Assembly: GCA_946886805.1 (NCBI GenBank)
Contig: CAMPJM010000062.1
Span: forward strand, 1 to 12,568
Source of the DNA: an uncultured Flammeovirgaceae bacterium
GTDB taxonomy: Bacteria; Bacteroidota; Bacteroidia; Cytophagales; Cyclobacteriaceae
Direction: 5' to 3'
DNA: 12,568 bases
Shown: positions 6,653 to 12,568 of the stretch, piece after piece
Layout of the letters: every line of letters starts with the position of its first letter
Position numbering within the stretch: the first letter of the stretch is position 1
Made by a program: the position numbers and the translations under genes
Notes under the pieces: model-generated
The model's input: only the letters and a program-made list of their open reading frames with translations
The model's database searches: none
Told to the model about the DNA's origin: nothing

Positions 6653-8146
6653 TTATAAACCCTGGTTAAGGTCGACCTCTGTTTGAGGAATCGGATAAAA
6701 AGCAACTTCTTCATCAGATAAGCCTGCTGCCGATTCCACTACGTCTGTAACCTTGTTAAACCTTCTCAAATCATAGAGACGATTGCCTTCAAAAGCCAGT
6801 TCATATTTACGCTCCTCCAACACAAAATCCCTAAACTGATCTTCAGACAAGCCGCCTGGAAGATTGCCAAGACCTGCCCTGTTTCTGATAAAGTTCACGA
6901 TATCATAACCTTCTGAGGTAGGGCCAACAGCTTCTGCAAAAATCAACGCGATATCAGAAAACCGAATCAGAAAAGGTTTTGTGCTTGTTTTATCAGCCAT
7001 AAACAAAGGATCTATGTACTTCCTTGAAAAAGGATAGGGCATATTTCCAGGGTATTGCGCGATCAAGGCACCATTGGCATCGTAAACAGAATCTACCAAA
7101 AGTGTTTCTTTTCTCTTATCTGCACCATCAAAGCTATCATAAAATGTAGCTTTGGTTTGGAACACGCTCCAGCCATCGTGCGATTTTGTATAAGACCCGT
7201 CCTTATCATCAAGGTAAATGTCGCCACCAGCGATATAAGGGATAAACAATTTTGAGATTTTTGAAAAGTCTCCTTCTATAGTACCGCTTCTGTCCATTGA
7301 CATCAAGAAAATATGCTCGGGGCCCCTGGGACTTTCTACATCATAGATTGAAAGTAGGTCATCGTCAAAGCCATATTCACTTTGGTTAAAAACAACTTCT
7401 CTACCGTAAAAAGCCGCACTGTCATACATGGTAGCCACATCTCTGCTCATGGCACTGTATTCTGGTACATTGTGCGCCTTAGAAGAAGCAATGGTTAAAT
7501 AGGCTTTCGCAGCCAAGGATTGCGCTGCTACTTTATCTGCACGGCCCACAGCTCGCTCTATTCCCAAAAGTTCAATGGCTTTTCTACAATCCGAAAGGAT
7601 CAGGTCGTACATAGCATCCAAATCAGCAGCCATAGGCGCTGATGTCTGTTCCAAAGTTTCAACGGTAGCCGTATGAATTGGCACCACTCCAAAATTCCGG
7701 ACAAGGTTAAAGTAATTCCAGGCTCTTAAGAAATAAGCTTCTCCTATGTATTTATCTTTTAGTTCCTGGGGAAAGTTGGAATTGGGTATGTTATCGATAA
7801 CTGAATTTGACCTATTGATGGTTATGTAGGCATATTTAAAATAATTTGACAACATTGCGTTTGTCTTAAAATTTGCCACATTCCAATTTATAAGTTCAAC
7901 ACCTGCTGCCCCTTCGTCTGATTTAGGAGATGCCTCATCAGTTGGAAAATCTCCCAAGTAGAATATGGCCCTGGAATATTCGAGAAAAGTCAAGGCATCA
8001 TAAGCATAGGTTATTGCTGCTTCTGCATCTGCCTCAGTTTTATAAAAGTTGTCTTCGGAATAAAACCCATAAGGCTCTTCATTCAATTCGCATGAACCAA
8101 ATGTTAAAAGACCTGATAAAACAAGTAATTTATAGCTATTTTTCAT
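6653..8146 (-). CDS. susD: SusD/RagB-family nutrient-binding lipoprotein
   Basis: Surface glycan-binding lipoprotein (497 aa) that lids the SusC channel. Signal peptide MKNSYKLLVLSGLLTFGSC with lipid Cys at 19, then ELNEEP, the acidic start usual for surface-exposed lipoproteins. Family hallmarks seen: GEAYFLRAWNYFNLVRNFGVVPI at 135-157, a TPR-like AAQSLAAKAYLTIA at 207-220, RFSDIALIFAEA at 395-406, FIRNRAGLGNLP at 419-430, LEERKYELAFEGNRLYDLRRF at 443-463, and the C-terminal YPIPQTEVDLNQGL. Length is normal. The loop between AEAVG and YDIVNFIRNRAG is short compared with many SusD proteins. It starts 12 nt after the SusC stop codon, so co-transcription is near certain. The bound glycan, a manno-oligosaccharide, is inferred from the GH26 and GH130 neighbours. 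Confidence 0.95.
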   Translation of the reverse strand: MKNSYKLLVLSGLLTFGSCELNEEPYGFYSEDNFYKTEADAEAAITYAYDALTFLEYSRAIFYLGDFPTDEASPKSDEGAAGVELINWNVANFKTNAMLSNYFKYAYITINRSNSVIDNIPNSNFPQELKDKYIGEAYFLRAWNYFNLVRNFGVVPIHTATVETLEQTSAPMAADLDAMYDLILSDCRKAIELLGIERAVGRADKVAAQSLAAKAYLTIASSKAHNVPEYSAMSRDVATMYDSAAFYGREVVFNQSEYGFDDDLLSIYDVESPRGPEHIFLMSMDRSGTIEGDFSKISKLFIPYIAGGDIYLDDKDGSYTKSHDGWSVFQTKATFYDSFDGADKRKETLLVDSVYDANGALIAQYPGNMPYPFSRKYIDPLFMADKTSTKPFLIRFSDIALIFAEAVGPTSEGYDIVNFIRNRAGLGNLPGGLSEDQFRDFVLEERKYELAFEGNRLYDLRRFNKVTDVVESAAGLSDEEVAFYPIPQTEVDLNQGL

Positions 8147-8158
8147 GTGTTTGTTTTA

Positions 8159-11100
8159 TTAAAATGTTAAGTTCAACCCTACTGTCATTTTTCTCAATCT
8201 GGGATAACCTCCCCAATAAATACCATCAGTACCTACTTCAGGGTCATAACCTTCAAAATTCGAGAAGGTGAAAAGGTTGGACCCGTTTACAAAGAAGCGA
8301 GCGGAAATCTCTTGTGGCAAGTCGAGCGTATAACCGATGTTTAGGTTCTGAATGCGCACGAAAGAGCCATCCTCTATCCACCAATCAGAAAACTTATTCT
8401 GCCTGCCATCTCTTAAGCTTGGGTATTCATTTGTAGGGTTATCCAACGTCCATCTCAAAGGCGTAATACTTGGTTGGTTGAAAGCTTGGGTGTTCAATAC
8501 ATCATTGCCAAAGACCCCATTAAAGAAAACGCTCACATCGAATTTTTTGTAAGAAAGGCTTAAACCTAAACTTGCCATGAAGTCAGGGTTTGGATCCCCT
8601 ATAATGGTCTGGTCATTGGGATCGATTACGCCGTCATCATTAATATCAACATATAGATATTCTCCGGGCTGGGCATCGTCACCCTCGAGACCGGATTCTA
8701 CGCCTTCCTCTAAAGTTTGCACTATACCAGATGTTTTATATCCATAGAAAACATTCATTGGTTGACCTATGGCTAGGATATTGGTCCACTTGCGGAACAT
8801 TTCAATATCATTGCTATTTATTTCATAAAGCATTCCTGTATTGGGATCCTCACTTAGCCCAAATTCTGAGGAACTTCCTAAACTGGTCACCTCATTTTTG
8901 TTTTGATAATAAATCAAGGTAGTGTTAAAATTCCAGTCAGGCGTATTGATAATGTTCGCATCTAAGGTCAATTCAATACCTTTGTTACTGATTTCGCCGT
9001 CGTTTACCCACATTCTGTCGTAGCCTGATGAAGGCGCCAATATTCTTTCCCGAAGCAAGTCATTGGTGGTTTTTTCATAATAATCGAATACTACGTTGAT
9101 CCGATTTTCCAAAAATCCCATGTTCACGCCAAAATCTACCTGAGCAGTAGTTTCCCATCGCAAATCGGGATTGGGTATTCCGCCCCATACTACTTCTATT
9201 CCGCCCTGGCCGGCTCTACCTACTTCGTATCCAGGCCCAATGGATGTTATCCATGCACCATTGTTAAAATAGTTACTAATGCCATACCGGCTCAAGGTCT
9301 GGTACGGAGCAATACCTTGGTTTCCTGAAATACCATAGCTCAGTCGAAATTTCAATTCATCAAAAACACCTAATTGGCTGACAAACGTTTCCTCATGTGC
9401 TTTCCAGCTTATAGCCCCGGATGGGAAAAATGCCCATTTGTTGTTTGCCCCGAATTTTGATGAACCATCTGCTCTTGAAGTGAATGTAAATAGGTATTTA
9501 TTATCGAAGCCATAGTTGACGCGAAAAATCCCTGACACTAATTCTGATGCTGAATGCCCATTAAAAACATTATTTGTTTCAGGATTACCGGCACCAATAT
9601 TTTCGTTGAGCAAGGTTTCGTTTGCAAAACCAAAAGCTTCCAGGTTAGAACTTCTTACCAGATCATTCTGGTAGGAGTAACCCACTGTAGTCCCAATTTC
9701 ATGTTTCCCCAGCAACTTATTAAAGTTGGCAAAGGTTTCGGATACTAGTGTATTGCCCTGCCAATTACGAATATAAGCTGCGCCATCATTAAACTGCCCA
9801 GCTTCAGTATAAATCTTAGGCTGATATTGGTCTTGTATATAAGTCCCGTATTTATAATTCAAGCGAGAAGTAAGCTTTAAAGATGGCACAATTTGCCATT
9901 CCACATCAAGAAAAGACAGTACATCCAATGACCTTGTCTCATTCAACCTTTTCTCAGAAATTGCTACAGGATGTCCAAAGTCATTGTTATTGGTGAGGAA
10001 ATAGTCTCCCTCATCATCATAAATCGGCCAAATCGGATTTCTCCAATAAGCAAGTCCCCCATTTGCATTGCGTTTTCCCCTCGATAATATATTTGAAAAA
10101 GTTACTTTTAGATTGTCCTGCAACTCATGTCCGATGCTTAGGTTATAACCAACTTTGGAATAATCATCGTCAATATATACTCCTTGATCGGTATAATAAT
10201 TTCCACTAAAACTGAAGTTGGTTTTTTCGTTGGAACTGGAAACACTGAAAGTAGTATTATTGGATATAGGCATATCCCTAAACACGATATCATCCCAACG
10301 TGTATTATGAGGCCATGCTCCGCTCGACAACTCCTCTATAGATGGATAGTAAACGCCCGCTGGATCTACTGCTCCGATATATTGTTGTTCAAAACCGCCA
10401 TTTAACCGACCTTCATTACTCAATTGAGCCATCAACACAGGATCACGCCAGAGGTTCAGCTCCGAAGTAAATTGCGACAACGTACTCTGTTGCATTATGC
10501 TAAACCGTGTCTCCCCCGTTTTTGCTTTCCGCGTGGTGACAATAATTACACCGTTGGCACCTCTTGAGCCATAAATAGCCGAAGCAGAAGCATCTTTCAA
10601 TATTTCAATGGATTGAATATCCGCGGGGTTTATTTGTTTTAAATCACCCGCATCTCCCAAAGGAAAACCATCTACCACGAGCAAGGGAGAATTGGACCCA
10701 CTCAACGAACTTGCGCCTCTAATCCTCACCGTGGAACCAGCACCAGGATCCTGTGAGGAGCTGACTACCTGAAGCCCCGCTACTCTTCCCTGCAACAACC
10801 CTTCTACAGAATTGGCAGGTATATCTTTTAGCTTTTTGACCTCTACCTGCGCCACCGATCCAGTTAGATCGCTCTTCTTCACAGTACCATAACCCACCAC
10901 GACTACTTCATTCATAGTCATTATATCGGGCATCAGACTTATGTTAATTTGGGATCTGCCTTCTACAGGTATTTCCTCCTTTAAAAATCCGATGAAACTG
11001 AATAGAAGGGTGGCATCCTCTTCGGCATTAATACTATAAGTACCATCAACAGTTGTAATTGTACCATTTGATGTTCCTTTAATAATAATGTTTACACCGG

Positions 11101-11338
11101 GCAAGGGATTACCTTCATTATCAGTAACGGTTCCCGACACATTAATCTCTGCCTCAACATTGTCCTCAAGACGCAAACGTTTGAAACTTTCATCGAAATT
11201 TTTAGCCTCCGAGTTTTCTGAATTCAAAGCTACTGCACTCGTTGCCGGCAGTATCGAATAAAAGACGCACTGCAAAACAAAACCCAACGAGAGGTATTTT
11301 ACAGCACTCCGAATCTGTAGTAGAAGTTTATAGTTCAT
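8159..11338 (-). CDS. susC: SusC/RagA-family TonB-dependent outer-membrane transporter
   Basis: Outer-membrane barrel (1059 aa) importing oligosaccharides using TonB energy, in complex with the adjacent SusD. Order: signal peptide about 1-37 (cleavage probably after AVA), a short linker, a carboxypeptidase-D-like regulatory domain about 66-136 (VSGTVTDNEGNPLPGVNIII, TTVDGTYSI), a TonB-box region NEVVVVGYGT at 143-152, the plug domain from about 155 with RIRGASSL and the SusC/RagA signature VVDGFPL ... IQSIEILKDASASAIYGSRG at 221-260, then a beta-barrel ending in LRKMTVGLNLTF with a terminal Phe. No N-terminal STN domain is present, so it is not an ECF-sigma/anti-sigma signalling version. It heads the locus after a 544-bp regulatory gap with the paired 32-bp motif. 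Mannan specificity is inferred from its neighbours. Confidence 0.96.
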   Translation of the reverse strand: MNYKLLLQIRSAVKYLSLGFVLQCVFYSILPATSAVALNSENSEAKNFDESFKRLRLEDNVEAEINVSGTVTDNEGNPLPGVNIIIKGTSNGTITTVDGTYSINAEEDATLLFSFIGFLKEEIPVEGRSQINISLMPDIMTMNEVVVVGYGTVKKSDLTGSVAQVEVKKLKDIPANSVEGLLQGRVAGLQVVSSSQDPGAGSTVRIRGASSLSGSNSPLLVVDGFPLGDAGDLKQINPADIQSIEILKDASASAIYGSRGANGVIIVTTRKAKTGETRFSIMQQSTLSQFTSELNLWRDPVLMAQLSNEGRLNGGFEQQYIGAVDPAGVYYPSIEELSSGAWPHNTRWDDIVFRDMPISNNTTFSVSSSNEKTNFSFSGNYYTDQGVYIDDDYSKVGYNLSIGHELQDNLKVTFSNILSRGKRNANGGLAYWRNPIWPIYDDEGDYFLTNNNDFGHPVAISEKRLNETRSLDVLSFLDVEWQIVPSLKLTSRLNYKYGTYIQDQYQPKIYTEAGQFNDGAAYIRNWQGNTLVSETFANFNKLLGKHEIGTTVGYSYQNDLVRSSNLEAFGFANETLLNENIGAGNPETNNVFNGHSASELVSGIFRVNYGFDNKYLFTFTSRADGSSKFGANNKWAFFPSGAISWKAHEETFVSQLGVFDELKFRLSYGISGNQGIAPYQTLSRYGISNYFNNGAWITSIGPGYEVGRAGQGGIEVVWGGIPNPDLRWETTAQVDFGVNMGFLENRINVVFDYYEKTTNDLLRERILAPSSGYDRMWVNDGEISNKGIELTLDANIINTPDWNFNTTLIYYQNKNEVTSLGSSSEFGLSEDPNTGMLYEINSNDIEMFRKWTNILAIGQPMNVFYGYKTSGIVQTLEEGVESGLEGDDAQPGEYLYVDINDDGVIDPNDQTIIGDPNPDFMASLGLSLSYKKFDVSVFFNGVFGNDVLNTQAFNQPSITPLRWTLDNPTNEYPSLRDGRQNKFSDWWIEDGSFVRIQNLNIGYTLDLPQEISARFFVNGSNLFTFSNFEGYDPEVGTDGIYWGGYPRLRKMTVGLNLTF

Positions 11339-11524
11339 AAGTTGATAGGTTAGTTGTTACATTTATTGATCGTTTTTTTTCCACCGCATTACAATGAATG
11401 CTTTTGGGTTCTAAATAGGTTCTTTGGTTTAAGTTTATATCCATAAATTTTTATAGTTAAAAGTTTTATTAAACACTGATAAAAACACCATTCGTTTTTT
11501 GAATGTAATCTCGATATCAGAAGC

Positions 11525-11532
11525 TAAAATTA
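11525..11532 (-). promoter_or_regulatory. Candidate -7 element for susC
   Basis: On the minus strand this reads TAATTTTA, seven of eight bases of the Bacteroidota -7 consensus TAnnTTTG. It lies 26 nt downstream of the proximal edge of the 11559-11590 motif, a spacing that would suit an activator bound next to the -33 region. No good TTTG -33 box is seen, and the implied leader of about 180 nt is long, so this is weak. Confidence 0.25.
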
Positions 11533-11558
11533 TATAATGATCCTTGTTTGAACTGAAC

Positions 11559-11590
11559 ACTATTGTACGGAAGTATGGTAATATCGTCCG
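11559..11590. promoter_or_regulatory. Putative operator, copy 1 (promoter-proximal)
   Basis: Plus strand reads ACT-R-T-W-GTACGG, five variable bases, TGGTAATATCGT, one variable base, CG. The copy at 11759-11790 agrees at 25 of 32 positions without gaps, and the differences are mostly clustered in the five central bases and at single positions. GTACGG and the distal (C)CG or CGTAC give partial dyad symmetry. It lies 221-252 bp upstream of the susC start and outside any credible ORF. Confidence 0.55.
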
Positions 11591-11758
11591 CAACGCATCA
11601 TATTCCCGCATTCCTTTCATTCAGACAATATATCTTATCACGTTCGGTTGTGTTACATTTTCATTGGTTCCAGTCTCTAACGGTTCGACCACAAATCCCC
11701 TTGCGATTGCTTAAAACACCTGATGCAAGGTAAGGGGAACACTCACATAAAATCGACT

Positions 11759-11790
11759 ACTGTAGTACGGCCTTTTGGTAATATCGTACG
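11759..11790. promoter_or_regulatory. Putative operator, copy 2 (distal)
   Basis: Same 32-bp motif as at 11559-11590, same orientation, exactly 200 bp away. This copy has a complete GTACG ... CGTAC dyad (11765-11769 with 11786-11790+1 base). Two spaced copies in the only long gap ahead of susC suggest a binding site for the unlinked regulator of the locus. I cannot name the regulator. Confidence 0.55.
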
Positions 11791-11829
11791 AACTTGTAGT
11801 CAGGCATCGAAAAGGATTAAATCTTGTAG

Positions 11830-11876
11830 GAATTCCGCTAAAATCTGATTATCTCAACCAAATTTTAGCGGAATTC
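11830..11876 (-). terminator. 15-bp perfect inverted repeat closing the upstream secreted-protein gene
   Basis: GAATTCCGCTAAAAT (11830-11844) is the exact reverse complement of 11862-11876; the loop is 17 nt. It begins six bases past the stop codon at 11883-11885 on the minus strand. The base of the stem is AT-rich and there is no clean U-run after it, so efficiency is uncertain, but the position strongly suggests a transcript end and separates this gene from the susC unit. Confidence 0.6.
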
Positions 11877-11882
11877 TAACTG

Positions 11883-12568
11883 CTACCTTTTTATCAATTT
11901 ATTGCTGACGCTCCCTCCATCATATTCCAAAACACAGTTGTATATACCGTTTGGCCAGCCCTCAGTATTGATTATAAATTCATTTTGGACTGCTCGTAAT
12001 TTTCCACTTGGTATTTCGGCAACCGTTTTCCCTACCAGATCATAAACAATGAGCCCAGCCTCCGTTTCCTCCGCCAGATTTATTTGTATTGTAATGTTTT
12101 CTGTAAACGGATTTGGGAAGGCAGTTATGATATCTTTTCGGTTAATATCTTTTTTAATACTCACATTATTATGCGGAACACTTTCTGAAGCGAAACTTCC
12201 GGAGGCTGGTGTTCCGTAGACTTCCATTTCGTACATAGAAAAGCCATAACTGGTGCCTCTGGTGATGCCATACATTTTTACATATCGGGCCGTTCCTGAC
12301 AAGCCGGTTAAATCGTTTTCGAGACTGGTATTTCCCCACACTGATCTTGCGGTAGTCCAGGTGGAATTGTCGGTAGAAAACTGGATTTGATAATCCCTTC
12401 CATACGCCGCTTCCCAGGCAATTCGCACCCTGCTGATGTTGTAATTCGCACCAAGATCTATAATAAAGTTTTGCTGGTCGGCATATTGTGAGGCCCATCG
12501 CGTATTTCCATCGCCGTCAACCGCATTTGAAGGTGAATGGGGACTTTCTGTAGAAGAAACTGTCACCG
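11883..12568 (-). CDS. Secreted protein with F5/8 type C domain and T9SS sorting domain (5' end outside window)
   Basis: The frame is open to the window edge, so this is the C-terminal 228 or so codons of a longer protein; the GTG at 12566 is only an internal codon. The visible part starts inside an F5/8 type C (discoidin, CBM32-like) domain over about residues 1-117: SPSNAVDGDGNTRWAS, FIIDLGANYNISRVRIAWE, YQIQFSTDNSTW, ARYVKMYGITRG, YEMEVYG. A short linker follows, then a type A T9SS C-terminal domain (about 147-227) with AFPNPFTENITIQ, LIVYDLVGKTV, WPNGIYNCVLE and terminal NKLIKR. Such tails send proteins through T9SS to the cell surface or medium. The catalytic part, probably a glycoside hydrolase, lies outside the window, so substrate is unknown. 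A mannanase would fit the neighbouring locus. Confidence 0.85.
   Translation of the reverse strand, partial: VTVSSTESPHSPSNAVDGDGNTRWASQYADQQNFIIDLGANYNISRVRIAWEAAYGRDYQIQFSTDNSTWTTARSVWGNTSLENDLTGLSGTARYVKMYGITRGTSYGFSMYEMEVYGTPASGSFASESVPHNNVSIKKDINRKDIITAFPNPFTENITIQINLAEETEAGLIVYDLVGKTVAEIPSGKLRAVQNEFIINTEGWPNGIYNCVLEYDGGSVSNKLIKR

Larger units (their letters stand above)
289..11338 (-). other. Mannan polysaccharide utilisation locus (PUL), probably one operon
   Basis: Six same-strand genes in the order susC, susD, SusE/F-like lipoprotein, GH26, symporter, GH130. Gaps are 12, 35, about 294, 517 and 307 bp. The first three are clearly one transcript; the later genes may share it or have their own promoters, which I could not identify. 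A 14-bp-stem terminator at 196-233 closes the locus. There is no alpha-galactosidase, no beta-mannosidase, no epimerase and no regulator in the window, so the locus looks built for linear mannan or glucomannan. Confidence 0.8.

Noticed and set aside
11435..11620. 61-codon minus-strand ORF in the gap upstream of susC
   Set aside because: It overlaps the putative operator at 11559-11590, has no recognisable motif, and its composition reads like translated AT-rich intergenic DNA.
11697..11737. CCCCTTGC / GCAAGG..GGGG inverted repeat as a third regulatory site or riboswitch
   Set aside because: Only six contiguous pairs plus a bulged four-pair extension across a 20-nt loop, with no known riboswitch core; likely chance.
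12169..12498. 109-codon minus-strand ORF inside the F5/8 protein gene
   Set aside because: It lies in another frame of a gene with clear domain motifs, and its product has no recognisable features.
1..12568. CRISPR array, integrase, phage or defence system
   Set aside because: No regularly spaced direct repeats and no integrase, nuclease, transposase or toxin-antitoxin motifs are seen on either strand; all repeats are small palindromes.

Overview
The window is a stretch of a Bacteroidota genome, most likely Cytophagales-like. This is judged from a SusC/SusD pair, lipoproteins whose lipobox Cys is followed by acidic residues, a type IX secretion (T9SS) C-terminal sorting domain, A-rich leaders without clear Shine-Dalgarno sites, and intergenic gaps loaded with small palindromic repeats. 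Taxonomy below phylum is inference. All recognisable complete genes lie on the minus strand, so transcription runs from high to low coordinates.

Layout in transcription order. (1) 12568-11883: C-terminal part of a secreted protein with an F5/8 type C (discoidin-like) domain and a T9SS sorting domain, cut by the window edge and closed by a 15-bp perfect inverted repeat. (2) 11882-11339: a 544-bp regulatory gap with two copies of a 32-bp motif exactly 200 bp apart. (3) 11338-289: a mannan utilisation locus: SusC-type TonB-dependent transporter, SusD lipoprotein, a SusE/F-position surface lipoprotein, a GH26 beta-mannanase lipoprotein, a sodium:solute symporter, and a cytoplasmic GH130 subfamily-1 phosphorylase. 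(4) 288-1: three hairpins including a 14-bp-stem terminator, a G-rich repeat, and possibly the last 17 codons of a convergent plus-strand gene.

How the genes work together (inference from the families). The GH26 lipoprotein cuts mannan or glucomannan at the cell surface. SusD and the third lipoprotein hold the glycan, and SusC imports oligosaccharides into the periplasm. The symporter moves disaccharides such as mannobiose or mannosylglucose across the inner membrane, and the GH130 enzyme phosphorolyses Man-beta-1,4-Glc to mannose 1-phosphate and glucose. GH26, symporter and GH130 are the same set known from the Bacteroides fragilis mannan pathway. The mannobiose 2-epimerase of that pathway is not in this window, and no regulator gene is seen.

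The susC, susD and third lipoprotein genes are tightly packed (12 and 35 nt gaps). The gaps behind them are about 295, 517 and 307 bp and carry non-coding palindromic elements: twin REP-like repeats, two MITE-like hairpins with a common core but unrelated outer arms, and tandem mini-hairpins with compensatory differences. These elements and the paired upstream motif are the parts most worth a second look; no wholly new gene system is evident.
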